From Acetobacteraceae bacterium (GTDB lineage Bacteria; Pseudomonadota; Alphaproteobacteria; Acetobacterales; Acetobacteraceae): DNA of 64,000 nt. A model generated the notes under the pieces. It ran no database searches. It saw nothing but the letters and a program-made list of their open reading frames with translations, and was not told the DNA's origin. Position 1 is the first letter of the stretch, and each line of letters starts with the position of its first letter. Of the stretch, positions 1 through 8,839 are shown piece by piece. The translations under genes were made by a program, and so were the position numbers. Location of the stretch: contig JALHQB010000018.1 in NCBI GenBank assembly GCA_022842185.1, positions 1-64,000 of the forward strand. Reading direction: 5' to 3'.

Positions 1-72
1 CGCATCGCCGACCACCCGATCAACCGCATCGGCGAACTCGCGCCGTGGAACCTGCGGCCCGACGCCGCCTGA
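1..72 (+). mobile_element. IS66-family transposase, C-terminal end only
   Basis: The first 72 bases read in frame to a TGA and encode the tail RIADHPINRIGELAPWNL plus five residues. This matches the conserved end of IS66-type transposases (TnpC), which typically close with an HP..RI.ELLPW motif. The rest of the gene lies left of the window, so it cannot be judged intact. It marks insertion-sequence activity beside the LysR-cupin cluster. No terminal inverted repeat could be assigned in the following 150 bases. Confidence 0.75.
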
Positions 73-224
73 CCACCGTCAAGCCGCCGACGCCGTAGCC
101 GTCAGTGCACGCTTACGCTTAACCACCTGTCCGACATCTGGGGCCCACCTATGTCCACGAAACCGGGCCAACTCCAACTCCAAGTGAGGGCTTAGGGAGC
201 GGCTTGTGCTACTCCGCTGTGCCT

Positions 225-1118
225 TCAAGTTCTGAAGCGTAGCGCCTCGACCAGCAGGGCAAAGGCTGGCGTGGGTTGTCGGCGGCTGGGGTAGTACAGG
301 TGGTATCCCGAGAAGGGCGGGCACCAATCTGCGAGCACCCTGACTAGCTGCCCCGTGTCGAGGTGCTCTTGCACCTGATCCTCGAAAACAAAGGCCAAGC
401 CGAGCCCCGCCAGGACTGCCTTGTTGAGCAGTGGAGCGGTATTGACCACGAGCTGGCCCTCGACCCGCGCCTTCACCTCGCGTCGGCCCTTCTCGAACTC
501 CCAGGCATACAGCCCGCCCAAGGTCGGCAGGCGTATGTTGATGCAGTTGTGCGCCGTCAAATCCTGCGGCGTCTTCGGCCGCGGATGCTGCGCAAAGTAG
601 GATGGCGCACCAACAACCGCCATGCGGATGTCCGGCCCGATGCGCACCGCGACCATGTCCTTCGCCACCTGCTCGCCCAGGCGCACACCCGCATCGTAGC
701 GACCGGCCGCGAGGTCGAGCAGGGTATTGTCGACCTCGACCTCAACCTTGATGTCCGGGTACTCCGGCAGCAGCCGCTGAAGGGCGGGCAGAAGGATGCT
801 GTTGGCCGGGTGCTCGGCTGCGGTGATCCGAATTGTGCCGCCAGGCTTCTCGCGCAGGTCGCCAAGCGCGGCGAGCCCGGCCTCGATCTGGTCGAAGGCT
901 GGGCCGAGCGTCTGGAGCAGGCGTTCGCCGGCCTCGGTTGGCGCGACGCTGCGGGTAGTCCGGGTGAGGAGCCGCAGCCCCAGCCGCGCCTCCAGCGCGC
1001 GCAGGGCCTGGCTCAAAGCGGAGGGGGAGACCCCGAGTTGCGCGGCGGCGCGGGTGAAGCTGCGCTCAATCGCCACCGAGCGAAAGGCTTGGAGGTCATT
1101 CAGGTCGGTCCGCGACAT
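225..1118 (-). CDS. LysR-family transcriptional regulator
   Basis: A 297-residue protein with an N-terminal winged helix-turn-helix (about residues 5-63; FTRAAAQLGVSPSALSQALR) and a C-terminal LysR substrate-binding fold. Length is typical of the family. I chose the ATG at 1118 because GCAGGA lies at ribosome-binding distance; a TTG six codons upstream would add MKQDFI. It is divergent from the cupin gene at 1248 across a short intergenic region. Known LysR behaviour (binding between divergent genes, co-inducer dependent) suggests it controls the 1248-9207 cluster and itself. No T-N11-A operator was convincing by eye. The inducer is unknown. Confidence 0.93.
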   Translation of the reverse strand: MSRTDLNDLQAFRSVAIERSFTRAAAQLGVSPSALSQALRALEARLGLRLLTRTTRSVAPTEAGERLLQTLGPAFDQIEAGLAALGDLREKPGGTIRITAAEHPANSILLPALQRLLPEYPDIKVEVEVDNTLLDLAAGRYDAGVRLGEQVAKDMVAVRIGPDIRMAVVGAPSYFAQHPRPKTPQDLTAHNCINIRLPTLGGLYAWEFEKGRREVKARVEGQLVVNTAPLLNKAVLAGLGLAFVFEDQVQEHLDTGQLVRVLADWCPPFSGYHLYYPSRRQPTPAFALLVEALRFRT

Positions 1119-1247
1119 TATGAAGTCCTGCTTCAAGGCTCATGCGGACATTACCGCCTAATCCCCATCTGCCGAACGCTCCATCTTCCCTCATGACAGT
1201 CAGGCCCCGCAGCCGCCAGGGCATTCGGCAATCGAGGGATTGAGGCC

Positions 1248-1655
1248 TTGGAGATCACGCGCGCAGGGTCACAGCCATCAGGACGGGGACCAGCCGACTG
1301 GTTCACCGGCGCGGTCCGTATCGACCCGCTGTTCAGCCCGCCGGATCCGGCCCGGGTCGCCGGCGCACTTGTCACCTTCGAGCCAGGTGCGCGGACGGCC
1401 TGGCATACGCATCCGCTTGGCCAGACACTGATTGTGACGGCCGGCTGCGGCTGGGTGCAGCGTGACGGCGGCCCAGTCCAGGAGATCCGTCCAGGGGACG
1501 TCGTCTGGTTCGCGCCGAGTGAAAAGCACTGGCACGGCGCCTCGGCCACCGCGGCCATGAGCCACATCGCGATCCAGGAGAAGCTCAACGGCTCGCCCGT
1601 GGACTGGCTCGAGCACGTCTCCGACCAGCAGTACCTGCCCGGCCCGACTTCATAG
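1248..1655 (+). CDS. Cupin-domain protein, cytoplasmic paralog
   Basis: A 135-residue single-domain cupin. Motif 1 is seen as AWHTHPLGQ (His53, His55, Gln59) and motif 2 as [16 protein letters not shown] (His94, His96), enough to bind a divalent metal. This resembles the (R)-mandelonitrile-lyase-like/carboxymuconolactone-associated cupins. No signal peptide is present. It begins at a TTG codon, with no in-frame ATG after the preceding stop. It is closely similar along its whole length to the exported cupin at 5446, which shares the RAGSQPS.RGPAD.FTG block, so the two are paralogs at both ends of one cluster. First gene downstream of the divergent LysR regulator. Substrate unknown. Confidence 0.85.
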   Translation: MEITRAGSQPSGRGPADWFTGAVRIDPLFSPPDPARVAGALVTFEPGARTAWHTHPLGQTLIVTAGCGWVQRDGGPVQEIRPGDVVWFAPSEKHWHGASATAAMSHIAIQEKLNGSPVDWLEHVSDQQYLPGPTS

Positions 1656-1719
1656 CGCGCGACGGCTCATCGTGTTCGTCAACGTCACGGGGATCGCGCC
1701 CCTTCGTGGAGACCATCAC

Positions 1720-2133
1720 ATGCTCAAGTCGATCATCGGTGCTGCCATCATGACCACCTTCGCTGCAACGGCACCTGTCATGGCAAGTGAACGCGTCCGG
1801 ATATCGTCCGACTGGGGTGATGTCACGGCCGAGTTGGTGGACAGCGCCGCAACCCGCAGGCTCGTGCAGATGCTGCCGCTGTCGATCCCGATGCGCGACC
1901 ATCTGCGCCAGGAGAAGACCGGTCGGTTGCCCGAGGCCTTGCCGACTGAGCAGCGGCAACAGGACTTCGCGGTCGGAACCTTGGGCCTGTGGGGCTCAGG
2001 CGACTTCGTCATCTACTATCGCAGCGGCCGCGTGCCATCGCCCGGCATCATCATGCTCGGCAACGTCACCGGCGACGTCTCCATCTTCGATCGACCGGGT
2101 CCGATCACCATTCGCGTGGAACGCGTCCAATGA
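1720..2133 (+). CDS. Secreted cyclophilin-like fold protein
   Basis: A 137-residue protein starting MLKSIIGAAIMTTFAATAP, a clear signal peptide with likely cleavage after VMAS. The mature part (RVRISSDWGDVTAELVDS and LGLWGSGDFVIYY) resembles the small bacterial cyclophilin-like domain family, which often has no proven isomerase activity. I start at ATG 1720, since the 16 extra upstream residues precede the signal. The stop overlaps the ATG of the MFS gene (ATGA), so the two are probably translationally coupled. A binding or redox-cofactor role is only inference. Confidence 0.72.
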   Translation: MLKSIIGAAIMTTFAATAPVMASERVRISSDWGDVTAELVDSAATRRLVQMLPLSIPMRDHLRQEKTGRLPEALPTEQRQQDFAVGTLGLWGSGDFVIYYRSGRVPSPGIIMLGNVTGDVSIFDRPGPITIRVERVQ

Positions 2134-3338
2134 GCGTTGTCGCGGCGGCGCGAGACGCTGAGGGCATCATGTCTCGCAGCCCGCTCTCGGGCGCTGTGCT
2201 GGGCATGACGCTCTGCGCCGGCGCGTTGATCGCTTCGGAGTTCCTGCCGGTCAGCCTGCTGACGCCGGTCGCCACAGATCTGGATCTGACAGAAGGACAG
2301 GCCGGCCAAGCCATCTCGGTCTCAGGCATCTTCGCGGTGTTCACCAGCCTGTTCGTATCCAGCGCGGTGGGGCGCCTCGACCGCCGTACCGTCCTGCTGG
2401 GCTTCACGGTGCTGATGATCGTCTCCGGCGCGATCGTCGCCTTTGCGCCGAACTTCGTCGTGTTGACGATCGGGCGCGCGCTGCTCGGCATGGCCATTGG
2501 CGGTTTCTGGTCGATGTCCACAGCGACGGTCATGCGCATCGTGCCGCGGGGTGATGTGCCGAAGGCGCTGGCGATCCTGAACGGTGGCAATGCGCTTGCG
2601 GCGACAGTGGCCGCACCGCTCGGCAGCTTCCTTGGTTCCATCATTGGATGGCGTGGCGCCTTCTTCTGCGTGGTGCCGCTCGCCGTGATCGCCTTCGTCT
2701 GGCTGCGCGGCACGCTGCCGCGCTTGCCGGCCGAGCGCCGGTCTGGCGCCGGCGCTGCCTTCAGGCTGCTGGGCCGCCCCCCGGTCGCGCTGGGCATGGC
2801 GGCGATCCTGTTCCTCTTCATGGGCCAGTTCGCGCTGTTCACCTATCTCCGCCCGTTCCTCGAAACGGTCACGCACGTCGATGTTGCGTCGCTGTCGGTC
2901 ATCCTTCTGATCCTGGGTGTCACAGGCCTGATCGGCACCTATGCGGTGGGGTGGTTTCTGCGACGCGGCCCGCAGGCGGTGCTGATCGCCATTCCACTCG
3001 GCATGGCCGCAATCGCGATCGCGCTGATGGGCCTCGGCCACGCACTGATCCCCACCGTGGCGCTGCTCGCTGGCTGGGGGCTGATCGGCACACCGGCGCC
3101 TGTGGGCTGGGGAACCTGGCTAAGCCAGACCCTGCCGCAGGACGCCGAGGCGGGCGGCGGGTTGATGGTTGCCACCATCCAGCTCGGAATCACGCTGGGC
3201 GCGTCCGTTGGCGGCCTGCTGTTCGACCTCACCGGCTATCGGAGCACATTCGGCGCGGCGGCAGCCATGCTTCTCGCTTCGGCCGTGCTGGCACTGCTGA
3301 GCTGGCGCGTCAGCGCGGCTTCATCCGCAAAGCGCTAG
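2130..3338 (+). CDS. MFS transporter, DHA1-type efflux permease
   Basis: About 402 residues with some twelve hydrophobic segments, of the AraJ/sugar-efflux-like DHA1 group. The loop after helix 2 (SSAVGRLDRRTVLLGFTVL) is the usual MFS signature, and a GRALLGMAIGGFWSM stretch follows in helix 4. It would move a small molecule across the inner membrane by proton antiport. The start at 2130 overlaps the upstream stop by four bases; ATG 2169 (MSRSPLSG) is the alternative. Its place inside the LysR-flanked cluster suggests export or import of the cluster's substrate. Substrate not predictable. Confidence 0.88.
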   Translation: MSVVAAARDAEGIMSRSPLSGAVLGMTLCAGALIASEFLPVSLLTPVATDLDLTEGQAGQAISVSGIFAVFTSLFVSSAVGRLDRRTVLLGFTVLMIVSGAIVAFAPNFVVLTIGRALLGMAIGGFWSMSTATVMRIVPRGDVPKALAILNGGNALAATVAAPLGSFLGSIIGWRGAFFCVVPLAVIAFVWLRGTLPRLPAERRSGAGAAFRLLGRPPVALGMAAILFLFMGQFALFTYLRPFLETVTHVDVASLSVILLILGVTGLIGTYAVGWFLRRGPQAVLIAIPLGMAAIAIALMGLGHALIPTVALLAGWGLIGTPAPVGWGTWLSQTLPQDAEAGGGLMVATIQLGITLGASVGGLLFDLTGYRSTFGAAAAMLLASAVLALLSWRVSAASSAKR

Positions 3339-3415
3339 CCAGATGACCCGAGAACCCACAACTGACGGCGCGCGACGCCATCGACACCCGCAACACACGA
3401 CAAGGAAATCCTTCG

Positions 3416-4522
3416 ATGAATGAGACCGATTCCATTTCACAGCAGGTCGAGCAGACGCCCGGCGAAGCCGGACGCCGCGACCTCTTGAAGCTGGCCGGAT
3501 TCGGCACGCTTGGAGCGCTGTCGATCTTCAACCCTTCCGTCGCAAAGGCTCAAGACATGTCCAATGGCGCCAACAATTTCTACACCAGCGATCGCGTGAC
3601 CTCTCAGAAGGTCACCTTCAAGAATCAGTACCAGATGAACGTGGCGGGCAACCTGTTCACGCCGAACGGCCTTGACCTCAACACGACGACACCGGCGATC
3701 ATCGTCGGTCACCCGATGGGTGCGGTGAAGGAGCAGAGCGCCAATCTCTATGCAACGAAGATGGCGGAGCAGGGCTTCGTCGCCATGTCCATCGACCTGC
3801 CCTTCTGGGGCGAGAGTGAAGGCCAGGCACGCAATCTCGTCTCGCCCGACGTCTATGCCGAGGCGTTCAGCGCTGCGGTCGATTTCCTGGGTACCCGGCC
3901 TTTCGTCGACCGCAACCGCATCGGTGCGATCGGGGTCTGCGGCAGCGGCAGCTTCGTTATCAGCGCAGCCAAGATCGACCCGCGCATGCGCGCCATCGCG
4001 ACCGTCAGCATGTACGACATGGGTGCTGCCAGCCGCGACGCGCTGAACCACAGCCAGACGGTCGAGCAGCGCAAGCAAATCATCGCGGCCGCGGCCGAGC
4101 AGCGCTACGCGGAGTTCGCCGGTGGCGAAATCCAACTGACCGGCGGGACGGTGCACGCGCTGGCGGCGGACACGCACCTGATCCAGCGGGAGTTCTACGA
4201 TTTCTACCGCACGCCGCGCGGCGAATACACGCCCCCGGGCGCGACGCGGCTGACCACGACGCATCCGACGCTGACCAGCAACGTCAAGTTCATGAACTTC
4301 TACCCGTTCAACGACATCGAGACGATCTCACCGCGGCCGATGCTCTTCATCACCGGCGACCAGGCCCACTCCCGCGAATTCAGCGAGGACGCCTATCGGC
4401 GCGCGGCGGAGCCGAAGGAACTGCATTACGTGCAGGGCGCCGGACACGTGGACCTGTACGACCGGGTGAACCTGATCCCGTTCGACAAGCTGGCCGCGTT
4501 CTTCAACCGCCACCTCGCCTGA
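3416..4522 (+). CDS. Exported alpha/beta hydrolase (dienelactone-hydrolase-like)
   Basis: A 368-residue protein with a twin-arginine-like N-terminus (AGRRDLLKLAGFGTLGAL, residues 18-35), so periplasmic export is likely. The hydrolase fold carries a nucleophile elbow GVCGSGSF with Cys175, an acid in FITGD (Asp315) and a histidine in GAGHVDLYD (His344). A cysteine at the elbow is the dienelactone-hydrolase arrangement rather than the usual serine, although the neighbouring Ser177 cannot be excluded. Starts at ATG 3416 after a GGAAATCC spacer, 77 bases behind the MFS gene. It probably hydrolyses an ester or lactone made or taken up by this cluster. Confidence 0.85.
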   Translation: MNETDSISQQVEQTPGEAGRRDLLKLAGFGTLGALSIFNPSVAKAQDMSNGANNFYTSDRVTSQKVTFKNQYQMNVAGNLFTPNGLDLNTTTPAIIVGHPMGAVKEQSANLYATKMAEQGFVAMSIDLPFWGESEGQARNLVSPDVYAEAFSAAVDFLGTRPFVDRNRIGAIGVCGSGSFVISAAKIDPRMRAIATVSMYDMGAASRDALNHSQTVEQRKQIIAAAAEQRYAEFAGGEIQLTGGTVHALAADTHLIQREFYDFYRTPRGEYTPPGATRLTTTHPTLTSNVKFMNFYPFNDIETISPRPMLFITGDQAHSREFSEDAYRRAAEPKELHYVQGAGHVDLYDRVNLIPFDKLAAFFNRHLA

Positions 4523-4649
4523 GGCCCAGTTCAACCGTCGGCCGGCCCGGCAAAGCGGCCGGCTGCTGGATGAGAGCCGCCGTGCCTTCCCTGCATCCGG
4601 CAGGGAGATCGAACGATCCTCCGCCGCCAATCGAGAAAGGAATGAACGG

Positions 4650-5420
4650 ATGAAACTCCTTGCCGCCGCCGTGATGTCGTGCGCCCTGGCCGGTGCATCC
4701 CCCAGCCATGCCCAGGGGTCCCCATCGCAGCCGGAGCCCGACGCCCTGCAGACGGTGTCGCCCGCGCTGGAGCGCTACGAGCAGGAAACCGTCTTCGGCA
4801 ATCTCTGGCGCCGCCCCGATCTTTCCCCGCGGGACCGCAGCATCGTCACGCTCGCGGCGCTGATCAGCCGCAACCAGACGGCGGAGTTGCCACGCTACCT
4901 CGCTCTCGCGCTCGACAGCGGCGTGACGCCGGGCGAGGTCTCTGAACTGATCACCCATCTCGCCTTCTATGCTGGTTGGGGCAATGCGATGGGGGCCATC
5001 CCGGCGACGAGCCAGGTCTTCGCGGCCCGCGGCATCGGCTCCGACCGGCTGCCCCCGGCGCGGCCCGAGCTGTTACCGCTGGACCAGGCGAGCGAGGCCC
5101 GACGTGCGGCTTTGGTCGCCCAGACTGTGCGGCCCACCGTGCCGGGTCTCGACCAGTTCACGACGGATACGCTGTTCCGCGACCTGTGGCTGCGCCCCGA
5201 CCTGCCGCCGCGAGACCGCAGCCTGGTGACGGTCAGTGCCCTGATCACCGCCGGCCACGTGGCCCAGCTTCCGTTTCACCTGAACCGGGCGATGGATCAT
5301 GGGCTGACCCGCGCGCAGGCGTCGGAGATCGTGGCGCACCTCGCCTTCTATGCCGGCTGGCCCAACGCCTTCTCGGCCGTGCCGGTCGTGAAGAATGTTC
5401 TCGATGGCCGCCCGAGTTGA
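4650..5420 (+). CDS. Exported tandem carboxymuconolactone-decarboxylase-fold protein
   Basis: 256 residues: a signal peptide ([23 protein letters not shown]) then two homologous AhpD/CMD-like domains. The repeat is visible as [19 protein letters not shown]...[14 protein letters not shown] (about residues 45-115) and [19 protein letters not shown]...[14 protein letters not shown] (about 165-240). Both keep the helical H.AFYAGW core but lack a CxxC pair, so AhpD-type peroxidase chemistry is unlikely. Members act as decarboxylases, isomerases or unknown periplasmic enzymes. ATG 4650 is preceded by GAGAAAGGA. It lies between the hydrolase and a cupin, a recurring trio in LysR-controlled clusters of proteobacteria. 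Confidence 0.85.
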   Translation: MKLLAAAVMSCALAGASPSHAQGSPSQPEPDALQTVSPALERYEQETVFGNLWRRPDLSPRDRSIVTLAALISRNQTAELPRYLALALDSGVTPGEVSELITHLAFYAGWGNAMGAIPATSQVFAARGIGSDRLPPARPELLPLDQASEARRAALVAQTVRPTVPGLDQFTTDTLFRDLWLRPDLPPRDRSLVTVSALITAGHVAQLPFHLNRAMDHGLTRAQASEIVAHLAFYAGWPNAFSAVPVVKNVLDGRPS

Positions 5421-5445
5421 CCCACAGGATCAAGGGAGCGTCAGG

Positions 5446-5967
5446 ATGATGCGAATCAGAATGCTCGGGGTGACCCTCTGCCTGCTTCTCGCAGCCGGAG
5501 CTCACGCGAACACCACCACGCTGGCGCAGGCGCCCAGCTGGTCCCCGGCGACTTCGCGAGAGCAGGGTGATCTGCGGATTTCCCGCGCCGGTTCACAGCC
5601 TTCGGCACGAGGACCAGCCGATTTCTTCACCGGTTCCGTGCGGGTCGACATGCTGTTCTCGGCCACCGCGCCGTCGCGCATGTCCGGCGGCAATGTCACC
5701 TTCGAGCCCGGTGCCCGGTCCGCCTGGCACACGCATCCGGTCGGGCAGGTTCTCGTGGTGACCGCCGGCATGGGCTGGGTGCAACGCGAGGGCGGTCCGG
5801 TCGAGGAGATGCGCCCAGGCGACGTGATCTGGATCCCACCAGGACTGAAGCACTGGCACGGCGCCACCGCGACGACCGGCGTGACGCACCTTGCGCTGAC
5901 CGAAGCCGTGAACGGCCAGCCGGTCATTTGGCTGGAGCAGGTTTCGGACGAGCAGTACCGCCGATGA
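5446..5967 (+). CDS. Exported cupin-domain protein
   Basis: 173 residues from ATG 5446: a signal peptide ([21 protein letters not shown]) followed by a single cupin domain. Metal ligands are in [10 protein letters not shown] and LKHWHGATA. It is a paralog of the cytoplasmic cupin at 1248, so the same fold is made in two compartments. The ORF can be opened further upstream to 5395, but this overlaps the previous gene and adds residues before the signal peptide. The stop shares bases with a following ATG (ATGA) that opens a 20-codon frame. Likely binds a metal and a small oxygenated organic compound; reaction unknown. Confidence 0.83.
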   Translation: MMRIRMLGVTLCLLLAAGAHANTTTLAQAPSWSPATSREQGDLRISRAGSQPSARGPADFFTGSVRVDMLFSATAPSRMSGGNVTFEPGARSAWHTHPVGQVLVVTAGMGWVQREGGPVEEMRPGDVIWIPPGLKHWHGATATTGVTHLALTEAVNGQPVIWLEQVSDEQYRR

Positions 5968-6022
5968 ACCCGACTTGCGACGCTGCCGGCCCGGTCGCAT
6001 CGGCGGAAGCGGTGTCGTGGTC

Positions 6023-6139
6023 GTGAGCGGGCTCGGCATGGTGTTCGTCGTCAGCGCCTTCACCGTCTTCTTCGCGGCGGCTGTCGCCGTGCGCATGCTC
6101 ATCGCGCCTTCCGGCGCTGCAACACCAGGAGAGAGCTGA
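6023..6139 (+). CDS. Possible tiny single-span membrane protein
   Basis: A 38-codon frame from GTG (VSGLGMVFVVSAFTVFFAAA...) encoding one strongly hydrophobic segment and a short polar tail, ending in a TGA that overlaps the ATG of the iron-sulfur subunit gene. A TTG at 5975 would extend it to 54 residues. A separate 20-codon frame from ATG 5964 ends at 6026, overlapping this GTG by the bases GTGA. The unbroken chain of stop/start overlaps from 5964 to 6141 suggests translational coupling rather than empty spacer. Function unknown; it might anchor the periplasmic enzyme. Confidence 0.4.
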   Translation: MSGLGMVFVVSAFTVFFAAAVAVRMLIAPSGAATPGES

Positions 6140-6585
6140 TGGAACTCGTCATCAACGGCGCGACGCGCCAGATCGACAGCGAGGCGGATACGCCCTTGCT
6201 CTGGGTGCTACGGGACGAACTCGGCATGACCGGCACGAAGTATGGTTGCGGCGTTGCCCAGTGCGGCGCCTGCACCGTGTTGGTGGATGATCAGCCGACG
6301 CGGTCCTGCGTCACGCCGGTCGAGGCTGTCGCGGGCCAACGGATCACCACGATCGAGGCGATCGAGGCCGATCCGGTCGGGCGCAAGGTCGTCGACGCCT
6401 GGGTCGCGAACCAGGCGCCGCAATGCGGCTACTGCCAGTCCGGCCAGGTGATGGCCGCGACCGCGTTGCTGAAGCAGATCCCGCAACCGACGCAGGAGGA
6501 CATCGCGGGCGCGATGACCAACCTTTGCCGCTGCGGCACCTACAACGCGATCGCTGCCGCCGTGCGGCAGGCCGCCCAGGCTTGA
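6139..6585 (+). CDS. [2Fe-2S] subunit of a molybdenum hydroxylase (IorA type)
   Basis: 148 residues with the two-domain small-subunit layout of xanthine-oxidase-family enzymes. The plant-ferredoxin cluster lies in YGCGVAQCGACTVL (Cys37, 42, 45 and Cys57). The helical domain carries the second cluster in CGYCQSGQ (Cys96, 99) and NLCRCGTY (Cys130, 132). It passes electrons from the molybdenum cofactor in the large subunit encoded next (13-base gap). Similar to isoquinoline 1-oxidoreductase alpha and to the small subunit of membrane-linked aldehyde dehydrogenases of acetic acid bacteria. Start ATG overlaps the preceding TGA. Confidence 0.93.
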   Translation: MELVINGATRQIDSEADTPLLWVLRDELGMTGTKYGCGVAQCGACTVLVDDQPTRSCVTPVEAVAGQRITTIEAIEADPVGRKVVDAWVANQAPQCGYCQSGQVMAATALLKQIPQPTQEDIAGAMTNLCRCGTYNAIAAAVRQAAQA

Positions 6586-6598
6586 GGAGCGGACCGCC

Positions 6599-8839
6599 AT
6601 GGACGGTATCATGAACGCGCCCATCCTGCCTGAGCGGCTTCCGCAGGACCGACCGGCCATTCTGTCGCGCCGTGGCTTGCTCGGTGCATCGATAGGTGCG
6701 CTGGTGCTCAGCGTGGCGCTGCCGCGCGGCGCTGTCCGCGCGCAGGGCTCGGCCTCACCGGCCGTCAGGCCCGGCACCCGCGTGCCTGCCTTCCTGGAGA
6801 TCCGCCCCGACGGCAGCGTGCTGCTGCGCAGCCCCTTCGTCGAAGGCGGCCAGGGTGTCTCCACCGCCTTCGCGCAAATCGTCGGGGAGGAGTTGGATGT
6901 CGATCCCGCCGCCTTCACGGTCGAGTGCGCACCGCCCGGCCCGGACTATTTGATGCTCAACGGGATGCGCTTCACCGGTGGAAGCTTCTCGGTCCGGTCG
7001 AGCTATGCGGCGATGCGGGGCCTCGGCGCCGCCGCGCGGGCGATGCTGCTGCAGGCGGCCGCAACGCGGCTTGGCGTGCCGCTGGATAGCCTTTCCACCG
7101 AACCCGGTCGCGTCCTTCACGCCGCATCGGGCCGCAGCATGGCGTATGGCGCACTTGCCGCGGACGCTGCCGCCCTGCCCGTGCCCGAAGGCGTCCCGTT
7201 GCGGGCGGAGGCGTCGTTTCGCTGGATCGGCAAGTCGGTCGCGCGGCTGGACGTGCGCGCCAAGTCCACTGGCAGGGCCGTCTATGCCGTCGACCTGAGT
7301 GTCGACGGCATGTTGCAGGCTGCGGTGCAGCACGCCCCGCGCCTGGGCATGGAACCGGACGCTCTCGCCAATGAGGCCGAGGTTCGGGCCATGCCGGGGG
7401 TGCATTCCGTCCATCGCCTGCCAGGTGCCGTGGCCGTCGTGGCGGATCGCGGGTGGCGCGCGCGCCGCGCGGTGGAGGCCCTGCAGGTGCGCTGGTCCGA
7501 AGCCGCCCCAGGCACGCGCAACGCGCTCTCGGCGGATTTCTCGTCGGCCGGCCTGCGCGACACCTTTGCCGCGGCCCCCGGTCCGGGCATCGCCGCCGAG
7601 ACGCAGGGCGATTCTTCGGCGGCGTTGCGTGACGCGGCGCGCGTGGTCGAGGCGACCTACGACGCACCATTTCTCGCACACGGACAACTGGAACCGCCCT
7701 CGGCGATCGCGCGCTGGAACGCGGATGGTACACTCGACCTGTGGCTCCCCAATCAGGCGCCGGAGATGTTTCAGCGGACCGCCGCCACCGTCGCGGGGAT
7801 CGAGCCTGACAAGGTGCGGATCCATTCGCCGATGCTCGGCGGCTTCTTCGGCCGGCACTTCCTCTACGACAGCGCGAACCCGTTTCCGCAGGCCATCCTG
7901 CTCGCCAAAGCCGTGGGCCGCCCGGTGAAGCTGATCTGGAGCCGGGAGGAGGAGTTTCTGCGCGACGCGCTGCGCCCGATGGCATTGGCGCGCTTCCGCG
8001 CTGCGCTCGATGCGCAAGGCCTGCCCATCGCGTTGCAGGCCGAAGCGGTGGGCGAGGGTCCGACCGGACGCTGGTTCGGGCGCCAGGCAGACGCAGCGGA
8101 CCCTTCGGCGGTGGAGGGCATCGCCGGCAAGCCCTACGCCATCCCGAACCGCCGTGTCTCGCATGTACCGGTGCAGAATCCCGCGGTGATCGGCTTCTGG
8201 CGCTCGGTTGGGCACTCGATGAACGACTTCTTCTACGAGACGTTCTTCGACGAGATGGCCGATGCCGGCGGGCAGGACCCCTACGCGCTGAGGCGGCGGC
8301 TGCTTGCCGGCAGTCCCCGCCATCGCGCGCTGTTGGAGGCCGTGGGGGATCTCTCGGGCGGCTGGCGGCGCGGTCCTTTCACTGCCGCCGACGGCACCAG
8401 GCGGGCGCGCGGCGTTGCCATGGCCTCGCCCTTCGGCAGTGAGGTGGCGACCATTGCCGAGGTCTCGGTGCGCGATGGCGAGGTGGTGGTGCACGATGTC
8501 TGGGTGGCGATTGACCCGGGCAGCATCGTCAACCCTGCCATCATCGAGGCGCAGGTGAATTCCGCGGTGGCGCTTGGCCTGTCCTCGGCGCTGCTTGAGG
8601 AGGTGGTCTATGAGGACGGTGCGCCGCGGGCGCGCAACTTCGACGGCTATCCCATCCTGCCGCCTGACCGCATGCCGCGCGTCCATGTCCGCATCGTCGA
8701 GAGCGGTGCGCCAATGGGCGGTGTCGGTGAGCCCGGCTTGCCCGGTGTGCCGCCGGCCGTGGTCAATGCCATCGCGGCGCTGACCGGTCAGCGCATTCGC
8801 AGCCTGCCTCTGTCGAAGACGCGGCTCGGAGCAGTGTGA
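6599..8839 (+). CDS. Molybdopterin-binding subunit of an aldehyde/isoquinoline-type oxidoreductase (IorB type)
   Basis: 746 residues with a twin-arginine-like leader (SRRGLLGASIGALVLSVALP, about 23-42) and the long single-chain layout of IorB/periplasmic aldehyde dehydrogenase subunits. Recognisable blocks are the FVEGGQGVSTAFAQIVGEEL and GGFFGRHFLYD stretches and a C-terminal GGVGEPGLPGVPPAVVNA, where the Glu is the expected catalytic base of the family. With IorA and the following cytochrome c this is a three-subunit periplasmic dehydrogenase. The ATG at 6611 is an alternative start. The substrate is uncertain: aldehyde or N-heterocycle. No XdhC/CoxI-type maturation factor is nearby. Confidence 0.9.
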   Translation: MDGIMNAPILPERLPQDRPAILSRRGLLGASIGALVLSVALPRGAVRAQGSASPAVRPGTRVPAFLEIRPDGSVLLRSPFVEGGQGVSTAFAQIVGEELDVDPAAFTVECAPPGPDYLMLNGMRFTGGSFSVRSSYAAMRGLGAAARAMLLQAAATRLGVPLDSLSTEPGRVLHAASGRSMAYGALAADAAALPVPEGVPLRAEASFRWIGKSVARLDVRAKSTGRAVYAVDLSVDGMLQAAVQHAPRLGMEPDALANEAEVRAMPGVHSVHRLPGAVAVVADRGWRARRAVEALQVRWSEAAPGTRNALSADFSSAGLRDTFAAAPGPGIAAETQGDSSAALRDAARVVEATYDAPFLAHGQLEPPSAIARWNADGTLDLWLPNQAPEMFQRTAATVAGIEPDKVRIHSPMLGGFFGRHFLYDSANPFPQAILLAKAVGRPVKLIWSREEEFLRDALRPMALARFRAALDAQGLPIALQAEAVGEGPTGRWFGRQADAADPSAVEGIAGKPYAIPNRRVSHVPVQNPAVIGFWRSVGHSMNDFFYETFFDEMADAGGQDPYALRRRLLAGSPRHRALLEAVGDLSGGWRRGPFTAADGTRRARGVAMASPFGSEVATIAEVSVRDGEVVVHDVWVAIDPGSIVNPAIIEAQVNSAVALGLSSALLEEVVYEDGAPRARNFDGYPILPPDRMPRVHVRIVESGAPMGGVGEPGLPGVPPAVVNAIAALTGQRIRSLPLSKTRLGAV

